This document shows positions 8,337 through 16,842 of a DNA stretch of 21,986 nucleotides, one piece after another. The position numbers and the translations under genes are program-made. The stretch's first letter is position 1. Each line of letters starts with the position of its first letter. Source of the DNA: JALHST01 sp038316335 (GTDB lineage Bacteria > Bacteroidota > Bacteroidia > Flavobacteriales > Flavobacteriaceae); assembly GCA_038316335.1 (NCBI GenBank), contig JBBQAM010000061.1, positions 1-21,986 on the forward strand. Reading direction: 5' to 3'. Below the pieces are notes generated by a model. It ran no database searches and was not told the DNA's origin. It was given only the letters and a program-made list of their open reading frames with translations.

Positions 8337-10520
8337 CTATTCCGCCTTTTTAAAGTTTAGATCCAAGACATTAAAATTATTGGCCGCTTTTACCAAAAGG
8401 GTAGAGCCAATGGTTTCGAACAATTGGTTGGTTTTGAGTACAAAGGCCGCTTGTTCCTCGATTTTATAATTCGGGATTCCGATCAATGTCAGGTCGGTAG
8501 TGGCTGAATAGTGTGCAATAAGATCGTAAAACGGAATTTCCTTTATGGCGTTGTCAATGATCTTGATTTCAACAAGTACCCGCAAATCTTCTACGAGTTT
8601 TTTGATTTTTGCATGGATCACAGAATTATCGGCATTATTGTTATTTACAAACAAAACGCGCACGGCCGTATTGTTCCATTTTGGCGAGGAGATGATAAAA
8701 CGGGCTATATTGAGCATCATCTCGGCATTTTTGCTATCGGTTTCCCGCCACCATAGATCAACGGTACTATAGTTTCCGAATTTTGCCTTTTTGTCAAAAT
8801 CCAGATAAAGCAGGTTGTAGTCTAAATACAACAAGGTTTCAGTCATATCGGCATATTCAGTGGAGTTCTCCAGGCCTTTGGGCCACCCCATCATTACCGT
8901 ATTGGGCTCGACCCCTGAGAACCCAAACGAGGTGGCGATGGAGGTGATGCCATTATAAATGTTATCTACTTTAATCTGGCGTGCAAAAATACCGAGTTCC
9001 TTAAAGCGTTCGTCCCGAATGATCTGTTCGGTTCTTTTAAAAGGCTTGGTATTGTTCTTATCAACCACCAATTTAAAATTGGTAACAATGCCCGTACGCC
9101 CTGAAACCGCCTTGCTCAAGCCCAATAAATACTTCTGATGGTCGCTTTGGCCGCTAAACAGAATGATATTGGGGTTCCAGCTTGAGTTTTCGTTTTCTTC
9201 GTTATTGATCCTTTTAAGGCCCTTGTTGACGATGTTTTCCCAGACGCTGAGCCAAACATCGTTCGAATTTATCTTTATTTCTTTTCGCTGCAACAAAAAG
9301 TAAAGCCCTCCGATGACCACTAGGGCACCGATCATGGCAAGGATGTCCAATTTGAACATCACCCCGAAACACGCTATAAAACCAAGGAAGCCAATCCACC
9401 GCTTCACTTTGAAGGTAGGCTGAAAATCAGGATTCGCCCAGTTTTCCAGGAAAAAAGCAATATTGATAAATCCGTAGGCAGTTAAATAGAACATAGAGAC
9501 CACCCGGGCGATAACGTCCAACTCGCCGATTAAAATACCCGCTTCGGCAATCAAAAATACAAGAAGCAACGCATAAACGGGATTCCCACTTTTCCCGCGC
9601 CCCAAGGCGAACAGCCTGGGGGTTACCTTATCGACCGACATGGCCTGTAAAATTCGTGGACCGCCTAGAATGCCACCCAGTGCCGAAGAAAGCGTGGCAC
9701 CCCAAATCCCCGCAACCACGGCAGGGGCGTAGATGGCAATTTTCATCAAGATATTATAATCAGATTTTAGCGCGGTAGCATCGATTGTCATCGCCATAAA
9801 TACGGCGAGGGCAAGATAAACGCCCAGCCCAACCCCGATGGCATAAAGCGTTCCTTTGGGGATGGCGCTTTTAGGGTCTTTTAAGTCCCCACTCATCGCG
9901 ATACCGGCCGTAAAACCGGTAACGGCAGGAAAAAATATGGCAAATACGATTTCTAAGTTTACATCGCCATCATTGGCAACTAGCTTTACCGTTTCGGGCG
10001 CAAATTCATGGCTGCCAAGCACAATTGACACTAATGAAATTACAATGGCGGTAAGGATTATATATTGTGCCTTCAAGGCAGCCGAGGTGCTTATCAAGGC
10101 CAGGGCCGTTAACGAGACCAAGGCAATGGTGCCTGTGATGCGAAAGTCATCAATGGTCATTCCGAACCCAAAATACCCATTAAAACTTTCGGCAAAACCA
10201 ATTAAATAAAGGGCGATGGAGAATGCCGTACCAATATACAGGGCAATGCCGATCGATCCCCCAATGGGAATGCCCATACTGCGGGAGAGCACATAATACA
10301 CCCCGCCCGCACCGATTTTTTTGTCGGTTGCAACCGAAGAAATGCTTAACCCCGTGGTTATCGAAATTACGTGGGCAATCAGGATAATGACAATAGCACC
10401 TATCAATCCGGCATTCCCGACTACCCAGCCTAAACGCATATACATGATGACGCCTAAGATGGTAAGTAGGGAAGGCGTAAAAACGCCGGCAAAGGTTCCA
10501 AACTTCTTGGTTACGGCCAT
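8337..10520 (-). CDS. SLC12-like cation/chloride cotransporter (APC superfamily permease)
   Basis: A 727-residue inner-membrane transporter. The first 430 residues or so hold about 12 hydrophobic segments beginning GTFAGVFTPSLLTILGVIMYMRLGWVVGNAGL. This is the strongly conserved TM1 of SLC12 (Na-K-Cl/K-Cl) cotransporters, including the MYLRxGWVVG-like motif. Further family signs are KIGAGGVYYVLSRSMG at TM2-3, FFPAVTGFTAGIAMSGDLKDPKSAIPKGT at TM6-7, and GGPRILQAMSVDKVTP. The soluble C-terminal 280 residues begin WNPNIILFSGQ and resemble the SLC12 regulatory C-terminal domain. Bacterial members are often annotated only as amino acid permeases. The gene appears monocistronic and is convergent with the desaturase gene. 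The ion coupling in this protein is not known. Confidence 0.85.
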   Translation of the reverse strand: MAVTKKFGTFAGVFTPSLLTILGVIMYMRLGWVVGNAGLIGAIVIILIAHVISITTGLSISSVATDKKIGAGGVYYVLSRSMGIPIGGSIGIALYIGTAFSIALYLIGFAESFNGYFGFGMTIDDFRITGTIALVSLTALALISTSAALKAQYIILTAIVISLVSIVLGSHEFAPETVKLVANDGDVNLEIVFAIFFPAVTGFTAGIAMSGDLKDPKSAIPKGTLYAIGVGLGVYLALAVFMAMTIDATALKSDYNILMKIAIYAPAVVAGIWGATLSSALGGILGGPRILQAMSVDKVTPRLFALGRGKSGNPVYALLLVFLIAEAGILIGELDVIARVVSMFYLTAYGFINIAFFLENWANPDFQPTFKVKRWIGFLGFIACFGVMFKLDILAMIGALVVIGGLYFLLQRKEIKINSNDVWLSVWENIVNKGLKRINNEENENSSWNPNIILFSGQSDHQKYLLGLSKAVSGRTGIVTNFKLVVDKNNTKPFKRTEQIIRDERFKELGIFARQIKVDNIYNGITSIATSFGFSGVEPNTVMMGWPKGLENSTEYADMTETLLYLDYNLLYLDFDKKAKFGNYSTVDLWWRETDSKNAEMMLNIARFIISSPKWNNTAVRVLFVNNNNADNSVIHAKIKKLVEDLRVLVEIKIIDNAIKEIPFYDLIAHYSATTDLTLIGIPNYKIEEQAAFVLKTNQLFETIGSTLLVKAANNFNVLDLNFKKAE

Positions 10521-10671
10521 ATGTGGTAGCTTGGTTTAGTTAAATACGAAGATAGCCATACTTTGGGGTTCACCAAACAGTGTGCAATGCAAACAATTTT
10601 TAAAATTAGATATAATAAAGTGACTTCCTTCTTCCTCGCATTCTTTTTGAACACGTATGATGGTTGTCACT

Positions 10672-10992
10672 GGGATATCTTTTTAAGCAGTATAGGCGAA
10701 GTTTTTGTTGCCAATTCTCGAAGCCCTGGAGAAATGCGATGCATTCACGAACTCATATAAAATTAAAAAAATGCGAGTAAAATTTAGAAAACTGAGGCGG
10801 TTTTGAATGGCAAAAAATACCTCGGGAAAAGTGCCTTTTCCGAGCCCGCCAGTTTACCTTCCTCTAGCATGGCAGGTAGGTTTGGTTCGTTTTATTCATG
10901 GCTTGTTCATTTTTCAATACGGAATTCATGAACCTCATAAATTCGGTTTATTTGGGCCCGCCACGTCGGGCAGCACGCAACGAAAATGAACA
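10672..10992 (+). repeat. Intergenic repeat family R1, copy 1 (interrupted)
   Basis: Shares ordered blocks with copy 2. They are GCAGTATAGG (10687-10696), CGAAGCCCTGGAG (10719-10731), AAAATACCTC followed by GTGCCTTTTC (10831-10840), TTTGGTTCGTTTTATT (10881-10896) and GAAAATGAACA (10982-10992). Between the third and fourth blocks it carries a roughly 37-bp GC-rich palindromic insert that copy 2 lacks. About 85 bp of extra sequence also lies between the GGTTCG and GAAAATGAAC arms, which in copy 2 form a short hairpin. No reading frame is conserved across copies, so the repeat is non-coding. Confidence 0.6.
10844..10880 (-). repeat. GC-rich palindromic REP-like element P, copy 1 (inverted)
   Basis: Contains GCCCGCCAGTTTACC, then CCTCTAG and GGCAGGTAGG. 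Read on the minus strand it matches the element at 12432-12470, which on the opposite strand reads GCCCGTTAGTTTACC then CCTCTGG. It sits inside R1 copy 1 exactly where copy 2 is uninterrupted, so it looks like an insertion. Confidence 0.5.
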
Positions 10993-11166
10993 AATAAGGC
11001 TTTTGGGGACTCAAAACTAAGTTGCCTCTTCCTTTAGTTTAATGCGATTGTATGAAGACCTTTGATAATCAAGAAGATGAATACCCTGTTATTGCTTTTG
11101 CCCTAGCGTAGTGTTAAATAGTTGCATCATCCCTAAAAATCTTTTTTTGCAGCATTTTCGAATTGT

Positions 11167-11337
11167 GGTATTACTTTTTGGGCAGTATAGGGATGGTTAT
11201 CCGTTAAAAATCGGCGAAGCCTTGGAGGCGATTTAGGGTGAACGTCCTGGTTTTAATGCGCAAGCTTTAAAAATACCTCTCCAAAAAGTGCCTTTTCTTT
11301 TGGTTCGTTTTATTTGGGCAAGCAAAGAAAATGAACA
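11167..11337 (+). repeat. Intergenic repeat family R1, copy 2
   Basis: A compact copy of the R1 repeat: GCAGTATAGG (11182-11191), CGAAGCCTTGGAG (11215-11227), GTGCCTTTTC (11288-11297), TTTGGTTCGTTTTATT (11299-11314) and GAAAATGAACA (11327-11337). Its right end is an imperfect hairpin in which GGTTCGTTTTATTTG pairs with CAAAGAAAATGAAC around GGCAAG. It is in the same orientation as copy 1, about 490 bp away. Similar hairpins are, from memory, frequent between genes in marine Flavobacteriia. Confidence 0.6.
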
Positions 11338-11495
11338 TAAAATAGAATTTAAGCGGGTTGCGTGTAAATTTTTTTCTAAATCGCAAGGCATCTGCATTAC
11401 CTGACTAGCCGCCTGCCGCCTGAGTAACAATCCCTCCCTGTATTCGTCATAAGCCCGTTTAGCCATCACAACCAAAAACTTCAAAAGAAAAAACT

Positions 11496-12353
11496 ATGCG
11501 CATACCTGGGAATACCGTTCTTTATCATCCAATCACTAGAATTGTCGTGGGTGCAACAGCGTGCATCCTCCTTTTTATCGGGATACAAAATTTTATCATC
11601 AAACCTTTTTTTGCTGCGATCATTCCTTCTGAAGCTATTGCAAAAACCGCAACAAATTATATCGCTGCAATTGTACTGTTAGTAAGCTATTATATCATTT
11701 TTACCTTTTATGAAAAAAGAAAAATCACAGAACTTTCTTTAAAGTATTTACCAAAAGAACTATTCATGGGCTTGGTCTTAGGATTTTCAACCATTTCGTT
11801 GGTTATTGCAGTATTATATGCTTTCGGGTATTACGCAATACTCGGTATTTCAAATTACGCCTATTTTTTAAAGCCACTTTCAATGTTGGTGGGTGCTGCT
11901 TTGATAGAGGAAATTTTCTTTAGGGGAATCCTGTATCGCATATTAGAAAAGTGGCAAGGCACCTTCATTGCGTTATTTGTGATGGGTTTTTTATTTGAAC
12001 TTCCCCATACCTTTAATGAAAACGCAACATTGCTTTCATTTATTCTCGGGGTAGTCTTTGGTTTTACGCATGGACTCATGTACACCTATACAAAAAGGAT
12101 CTGGCTGCCTTTTGGTTTTCATTTGGGCTGGAATCTAGCACAACCATTTTACGGATCAAACCTTTCCGGTCTTGAAGATTTGGGTACGGTTATCAAAGCA
12201 AAATTCGAGGGTCCAAAGTTACTTATAGGCACTGATTATGGAATTGAGGATTCTATAATTTCAATAACATTGCTATGTATTATAGGCGCTGTATTTTTAT
12301 ATGCTTCAATAAAGAAAGAAAGGATACTAAATCGCACTCGAAAAATAATATAA
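11496..12353 (+). CDS. CPBP family intramembrane metalloprotease (CAAX protease-like)
   Basis: A 285-residue polytopic membrane protein with about seven or eight hydrophobic helices. It belongs to the CPBP (CAAX protease and bacteriocin-processing) family. Motif 1 EEIFFRG has Glu138, Glu139 and Arg143. Motif 2 is the histidine in FELPHTFNE, and motif 3 is HLGWNL near residues 209-214. All the residues proposed for the glutamate/histidine active site are therefore present, and the length is typical. Family members process prenylated proteins, bacteriocins or anti-sigma factors; in bacteria the substrate is usually unknown. It stands alone between repeats, in an accessory-looking stretch, and its base composition is more AT-rich than the genes before 10520. 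Confidence 0.88.
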   Translation: MRIPGNTVLYHPITRIVVGATACILLFIGIQNFIIKPFFAAIIPSEAIAKTATNYIAAIVLLVSYYIIFTFYEKRKITELSLKYLPKELFMGLVLGFSTISLVIAVLYAFGYYAILGISNYAYFLKPLSMLVGAALIEEIFFRGILYRILEKWQGTFIALFVMGFLFELPHTFNENATLLSFILGVVFGFTHGLMYTYTKRIWLPFGFHLGWNLAQPFYGSNLSGLEDLGTVIKAKFEGPKLLIGTDYGIEDSIISITLLCIIGAVFLYASIKKERILNRTRKII

Positions 12354-12431
12354 ATGATTATAATAATAAAAAATTCGATTTAATGAAAAATTTAATTTCG
12401 CTATTTCTAATTTGAAATATCCTTGGCCCAA

Positions 12432-12470
12432 GTGCCGCCCACCAGAGGCGGGTAAACTAACGGGCAGGTG
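12432..12470 (+). repeat. GC-rich palindromic REP-like element P, copy 2
   Basis: Begins GTGCCGCCCACCAGAGGCGG, with CCGCC and GGCGG able to pair, and ends GGGCAGGTG directly before TGTGGAATG. The same borders, GTGCC at the left and GGCAGGT followed by TGTGGAA at the right, flank the short copy at 16793-16812. It strikingly outdoes its AT-rich surroundings in GC. It abuts the first possible start codon of the AAA ATPase remnant. Confidence 0.55.
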
Positions 12471-12476
12471 TGTGGA

Positions 12477-13094
12477 ATGATTAAGCTTAAAAAAAAAGAC
12501 ATTATATTAGAAAAACCTTTATTAATTAAAATGCGTAAATCAGAATTTGATCCAAACATTGCTGTTAAAAAAATTAGTGCTTCATTAAAATGGGATGATT
12601 TGATTTTAAATGACCATCTTTTAAATGGTTTAAATGAAATAATGGATTACATTAAACATGGACAAAACCTTAAAAATGACTTTCATTTCGGAAAAAAAAT
12701 CAAACCTGGCTTTAAAGTTTTATTCACTGGACCTTCTGGAACCGAAAAAAAATTATCTGCTACGCTATTAGGAAAAAGTTGCGCAATGGATGTTTATAAA
12801 ATTGACCTTTCCCTAGTAGTATCAAAGTATATTGGCGAAACAGAAAAAAACATATCTAAAGTCTTCCATATATGTGAGTCTAAAGATTGGATTCTCTTTT
12901 TTGATGAAGCTGATGCTCTTTTTGGAAAAAGAAGTAACATTTCTGATTCTCATGACCGTTATACAAATCATGAAGTTTCATTTTTTTTACAACGTTTTGA
13001 GGAATTTGACGGATTAGCAATATTATGTAATAATTTTAAGAAGTCCATGGATCTTGCATTTTTTAGACGTTTTCAATTAGTTCTTGATTTTTGA
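12477..13094 (+). pseudogene. Decayed AAA-family ATPase (N- and C-terminally truncated)
   Basis: About 205 residues recognisable as the AAA module of a flavobacterial ATP-binding protein. Walker B WILFFDEADALFGKR, the KYIGETEKN pore-region segment and the RRFQ arginine-finger region are retained. The Walker A reads GPSGTEKKLS where GPPGTGKT is expected, so both the essential Gly before Lys and the following Thr are lost. The sensor segment reads LCNNF. The frame stops after RRFQLVLDF, yet IPDVYQNN continues in the same frame after the TGA, resembling the usual FPMPDxxxR continuation. The typical N-terminal domain is missing, and the left end abuts a palindromic repeat. The sequence is very AT-rich. 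A GTG at 12468 could extend it by three codons; ATG 12477 is preferred. A nonfunctional relic is most likely. Confidence 0.7.
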
Positions 13095-13132
13095 ATACCA
13101 GATGTCTATCAAAACAATATGTTTGACCTATA

Positions 13133-13345
13133 ATGTTCCGCGTTATGTAACTTGAGCTTTGGTAACAGCATAAAAGGTAAAGATTAGGAATCTTTGCCTT
13201 TTTTGAGCGGGTTGCTGCGCTGGCATATTCGGAACTTCACTTTCTTTAAATTTTTCTTCACTAAAGTTTCTTTAAAAACGGAATGGAATACGCTATTAGC
13301 AGAAAGGGCAGCAGCGTGAAGACAAAATGTGTATGAAATGATATT
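13133..13345 (+). repeat. Cassette-border repeat R2, copy A
   Basis: Shares with the copy at 20269-20431 the block GCGTTATGTAAC (13140-13151) followed by GCTTTGG, and an 18-bp identical core ACTTCACTTTCTTTAAAT (13234-13251) continuing TTTCTTC after one mismatch. It also shares an AATGGAA(T/C)AC block near 13282 and an ATGTGT-TG-AATG end near 13327. Spacer lengths differ: copy A has an additional hairpin segment between the first two blocks. Each copy lies just downstream of a low-GC gene. Confidence 0.65.
13174..13205 (+). terminator. Rho-independent terminator-like hairpin
   Basis: AAGGTAAAGATT (13174-13185) pairs with AATCTTTGCCTT (13189-13200), a 12-bp stem with one G-T pair around the loop AGG, immediately followed by more T residues to 13204. 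It would terminate transcription from the AAA remnant. It sits inside repeat R2 copy A. Confidence 0.5.
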
Positions 13346-13396
13346 GAAATTAAGCGGGATGAATCCCAAAGCATGCCATTTAGCACCAATACCAAG

Positions 13397-13426
13397 TTGG
13401 TATTTAATTATAAAGAGATATATTTA
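13397..13426 (+). promoter_or_regulatory. Bacteroidota-type promoter for the beta-propeller gene
   Basis: TTG at 13397-13399 (within AAGTTGG) and TATATTTA at 13419-13426 are separated by 19 bp. This fits the Bacteroidota -33 TTTG / -7 TAnnTTTG architecture. The gene starts 20 bp downstream at 13446. Confidence 0.5.
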
Positions 13427-13445
13427 GAAGTCAAAGAACCAACCA

Positions 13446-16400
13446 ATGAAAAATACGAGCTACATACTAGTGTTACTTCTAGGCCTATCCAGTTTGGGGT
13501 ATGGTCAAAAGAAAAAAGCCGAAACAGCAATCAATCCCCATTTATATGAATCGATGGAATATCGAAATATTGGTCCGTTTCGGGGTGGGCGATCCACAAC
13601 GGTGACTGGTGTGCCCGATGATATCCTAACGTATTATATGGGTGCTACTGGTGGCGGTGTTTGGAAAACAATAGATGGCGGAACTACTTGGAACAACATT
13701 TCCGATGGCTATTTCAATACTACCGGAATAGGTGACATCACACTTGCACCATCCAATCCGAATATTATTTATGTAGGCACAGGTGAATCTCCCGTTCGAG
13801 GCGTAAAGACCTCTCATGGTGACGGACTCTATAAATCTACCGATGCTGGAAAGACATGGAAGCACATGGGTCTTGAAAAAACGCGACATATCAGCGATGT
13901 GTATGTGCATCCGGAGAACCCTGATAAAGTATATGTGGCCGGGCAAGGAAATCCTTGGGGACCAAATCAAGAACGGGGCCTCTATCTTTCCGAAGATGGG
14001 GGAGTTACTTTCGAGAAAATCCTTTATGTAGATGAAAATTCAGGAATCGTAGATATGACGGTTGACCCGAATAATCCTGATTTTATGATGGTTGCCTCTT
14101 GGGAATTTTGGCGCAAACCTTGGGTGGTTCACAATGGTGGCCCCGGTTGTCGTATATACAAAACGATCGACGGCGGCAAAAACTGGAAGGAAATAAATAA
14201 GGGGCTTCCTAAATTAAAGGGGAAAATGGGCGTTTCCATTTCACCGGCCAATCCGAATATCGTTTACATTGCCATTGATGCCAAAGGGGATTCGGCAGGG
14301 GTGTACCGTTCTGAAGATGCTGGGGAAAGCTTTACCCAAATGACAAATGATGCCGCTACCTATGCACGTTCATGGTACTATATGCACATCATAGCCGACC
14401 CAAACGATGAAGATGAATTATGGGTGATGAACAGTTCCGCCATGAAGTCAATAGATGGCGGGAAGACATTTACGGGAATAAAGGGCAGCCACGTAGACCA
14501 CCATGACCTGTGGATTAACCCAAGCAATAGTGATATTATGATTAATGCCAATGACGGGGGTGGCTCAGTTACATTTAATGGAGGCAAAACATGGTCTAGC
14601 TTGTATAATCAACCAACAGGTCAATTTTACCGATTGGTGACTGATAATGGGTATCCGTATCGCATCTACTCCGGTCAACAAGACAATAGTACCATTGCCA
14701 TTGATAACGAAGTGGTCGATGAAGGCATTGGTGAAATGCATTGGGATGTCATGCGAGCAGGAGAATCTTCGACCGTAGCAGTAGATCCAAACAATCCTCG
14801 CTATGTCTATTCTACGTATTTTGCCAGTAATTTTGTAGAGTGGGATCGTGATATCGATAACACGCGTATGATAATGCCCTATCCAACCAGGGTTACGGGT
14901 GAGCAACCAAAGAACCTTAAATATAGGGCGAATTGGAACGGTCCGGTAATCGTTTCTCCGCATAACCCCAATGTCATTTATTATGGTTCGCAGTACGTTA
15001 TGAAATCTTCGGATCGAGGAGTGACTTGGGAAGAAATAAGTGAAGACCTAACTCGAAATGATACCGCGCATCAAGGGGAGGGGGGTGAACCCATCAGCAA
15101 TGAGCAAATTACGGCTGAGAGCTATAACAACGTATTCAATATTGAAGAGTCTCCTATAAAAGAAGGTGTTATTTGGGTGGGCTCTGATGATGGTTTGGTG
15201 CATGTTACGCAGGATGGTGGTGCCACATGGACCAATGTCACGCCTCAGGGACTCAAAGAAAGTATCATCAATGTCGTAGAACCTTCCCCACACGATGCGG
15301 CCACCGCATATATTGCGGTTACGGGGTATAAACTAAATGATTTTACACCACATATCTATAAGACCAATGACTATGGTAAAACGTGGACGAAAATCGTAAA
15401 TGGTATTCCGAATGACACCTTCGCCCGAACGGTTCGGGAGGATCCAGACCGGAAAGGCCTGTTGTATGCCGGTACCGAAACCGGGGTCTTTGTTTCCTTT
15501 GATGATGGCAATTTATGGTTGCCGTTACAGAATAATTTACCCGAAGTTCCAATAACCGATTTAAGGGTGAAGCGAAAAGATTTGGTCGTAGCAACCCAAG
15601 GAAGGGCTTTATGGGTTTTAGATGATCTGACCCCATTACATCAAATCTCCGAAGAAGTGGCCCAAGCGAAGCAGTATCTCTATAAGCCCGATACTGTGAA
15701 TGCTGAACTATCGGTCGCATACAGCATTGATGGTGGGCAAGGTAAGAATCCACCGTCAGGGGCACAGATCCATTACGTAATTAACGAGGAAGTTTCTGAA
15801 AACACACCCATGTCCCTAGAAATAATGGACGTGTCCGGGAAAGTCATTCATTCCGAATTTACCGATTTAATAAAAGTAGGTTGTGATACCTTGATAAAAC
15901 CACAATTAAATCGAAAGGTAGGGGCTCACCGGTATTCATGGGATATGAAGATAGGTCGTTTTGATTGTCTAACGGAATTATATACGACCAACCGCGATCT
16001 AGCGGCATACAATGCAGCCCCCGGAACGTATCAAGTACGCTTGCGGGTTGGGGACTTTACCCAAATACAAGAGTTCGAAATTAAAATCGATCCACGGATT
16101 TCTGGTAGCATTGAAAATGCAGCAGCAGCGTATATTGAAAGAGACAAGCTCTCGAAATCCATTTATGCCGGAGCAACGGAAATGGCGAAAGGGGTTCGCG
16201 ACCTTCGGAAAATCAAACAGCAGCTGGATTTTGTCCTGGGAGAAACGAATGATGAAAATATCAAAAACGAAGGAAACGCCCTAAACCAGACTATAGATGA
16301 TTGGATTGCCGCAATCCTCCAAAAAGAAATGCGCACCTTCCAGAGCAATTATATGTTTGAAGCGCGTCTTTTGATAAAGTTCAAAGACTTTTTGGACCAA

Positions 16401-16574
16401 ATCGGAAAAGGAAATTTACCTGTTACGCAGGGTACCCGTGATGTCACGAAAGATTATTTGCAACAATGGAGCACATTGAAATCAAGCTTGAAAAGTATAA
16501 AAAACAAGGACGTAGCAGCATACAATCAAATTTTGAAAAACGAGGGACTCCCTGAGTTGTACTGGCCAAACTAG
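13446..16574 (+). CDS. Exported Asp-box (BNR/VPS10-like) beta-propeller protein
   Basis: A 1042-residue protein with a clear signal peptide (hydrophobic YILVLLLGLSSLGYG, cleavage probably before QKKK). It carries many Asp-box motifs (SxDxGxTW), for example TIDGGTTW, STDAGKTW, SEDGGVTF, TIDGGKNW, SEDAGESF, SIDGGKTF, SSDRGVTW, TQDGGATW and TNDYGKTW. The spacing suggests two tandem beta-propellers (about residues 30-730), as in VPS10/sortilin-like and xyloglucanase-like folds. A beta-sandwich-like segment (about 750-860) and a charged helical C-terminal region (about 870-1042) follow. There is no T9SS C-terminal sorting domain or lipobox. Bacteroidota commonly encode such proteins as WD40/YVTN/BNR-like or sortilin-like; the function is unknown. 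Composition matches the core genome, unlike the AT-rich blocks on both sides. Confidence 0.88.
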   Translation: MKNTSYILVLLLGLSSLGYGQKKKAETAINPHLYESMEYRNIGPFRGGRSTTVTGVPDDILTYYMGATGGGVWKTIDGGTTWNNISDGYFNTTGIGDITLAPSNPNIIYVGTGESPVRGVKTSHGDGLYKSTDAGKTWKHMGLEKTRHISDVYVHPENPDKVYVAGQGNPWGPNQERGLYLSEDGGVTFEKILYVDENSGIVDMTVDPNNPDFMMVASWEFWRKPWVVHNGGPGCRIYKTIDGGKNWKEINKGLPKLKGKMGVSISPANPNIVYIAIDAKGDSAGVYRSEDAGESFTQMTNDAATYARSWYYMHIIADPNDEDELWVMNSSAMKSIDGGKTFTGIKGSHVDHHDLWINPSNSDIMINANDGGGSVTFNGGKTWSSLYNQPTGQFYRLVTDNGYPYRIYSGQQDNSTIAIDNEVVDEGIGEMHWDVMRAGESSTVAVDPNNPRYVYSTYFASNFVEWDRDIDNTRMIMPYPTRVTGEQPKNLKYRANWNGPVIVSPHNPNVIYYGSQYVMKSSDRGVTWEEISEDLTRNDTAHQGEGGEPISNEQITAESYNNVFNIEESPIKEGVIWVGSDDGLVHVTQDGGATWTNVTPQGLKESIINVVEPSPHDAATAYIAVTGYKLNDFTPHIYKTNDYGKTWTKIVNGIPNDTFARTVREDPDRKGLLYAGTETGVFVSFDDGNLWLPLQNNLPEVPITDLRVKRKDLVVATQGRALWVLDDLTPLHQISEEVAQAKQYLYKPDTVNAELSVAYSIDGGQGKNPPSGAQIHYVINEEVSENTPMSLEIMDVSGKVIHSEFTDLIKVGCDTLIKPQLNRKVGAHRYSWDMKIGRFDCLTELYTTNRDLAAYNAAPGTYQVRLRVGDFTQIQEFEIKIDPRISGSIENAAAAYIERDKLSKSIYAGATEMAKGVRDLRKIKQQLDFVLGETNDENIKNEGNALNQTIDDWIAAILQKEMRTFQSNYMFEARLLIKFKDFLDQIGKGNLPVTQGTRDVTKDYLQQWSTLKSSLKSIKNKDVAAYNQILKNEGLPELYWPN

Positions 16575-16710
16575 GATAAAACGCAAAGTTACTTTTTAAA
16601 TTTTCATAGGAACATTAAAGGATGGTGGTTTTGTTTTACTAGCACAGAATTCCGCAGAACGGCTTGCTAGTTGATAGATGGTCATAGTATCGGATGTTTT
16701 TGTTCTATAA

Positions 16711-16774
16711 TCCGCCATCAGCGGACAAGTTGTTCTGCGCGTATCCGCCGAAGCTTTTTCTGCGAAGGTGGATA
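16711..16774. repeat. Pair of intergenic hairpins before the methyltransferase
   Basis: TCCGC (16711-16715) pairs with GCGGA (16721-16725) around CATCA. TATCCGCC (16742-16749) pairs with GGTGGATA (16767-16774) with one G-T pair, enclosing a T-run. These GC-containing hairpins fill much of the 292-bp gap after the propeller gene. They may act as transcription terminators or be REP-like repeats. No gene is visible in this gap. Confidence 0.4.
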
Positions 16775-16792
16775 GGAGGGGATTGTCATGTG

Positions 16793-16812
16793 GTGCCTGC
16801 CGCAGGCAGGTA
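16793..16812 (+). repeat. GC-rich palindromic element P, copy 3 (short form)
   Basis: GTGCCTGCCGCAGGCAGGTA contains TGCCTG and CAGGCA, a perfect 6-bp stem around CCG. It interrupts the R2 right-end sequence precisely where copy B at 20421 is continuous, so it appears to be an insertion. It shares its outer borders with the longer copy at 12432-12470. Confidence 0.55.
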
Positions 16813-16842
16813 TGTGGAACTGGATAACTGTAAGAATTTTTA

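Larger units (their letters stand above)
10521..11495. other. 975-bp gene-free repeat-rich region
   Basis: I see no credible gene here. Short open frames exist on both strands but have poor composition and coincide with repeats. The space is mostly filled by two diverged copies of a non-coding repeat (about 10672-10992 and 11167-11337) and by a GC-rich palindromic element inside the first copy. The end nearest 10520 presumably holds the promoter of the convergently placed SLC12-like gene, but I could not pick out a convincing box. Confidence 0.6.
13095..13445. other. Gene-free gap with repeat R2 and the propeller-gene promoter
   Basis: After a short in-frame tail of the AAA remnant (to about 13132), this gap is occupied by repeat family R2, a terminator-like hairpin and a promoter-like pair of boxes before the next gene. 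The 61-codon minus-strand open frame here lies entirely within the repeat and is not convincing. Confidence 0.5.

Noticed and set aside
10563..10760. 65-codon plus-strand frame in the gene desert
   Set aside because: It has no recognisable family and overlaps repeat R1 copy 1; the frame is not preserved in copy 2.
11233..11484. 83-codon minus-strand open frame upstream of the CPBP protease
   Set aside because: Most of it is the translation of repeat R1 copy 2; the KRTKRKGTF-like tail is simply the reverse strand of the hairpin block. There is no independent support for a protein.
15343..15765. 140-codon minus-strand frame inside the beta-propeller gene
   Set aside because: It is antisense to a gene with clear Asp-box motifs, and its translation has no family resemblance.
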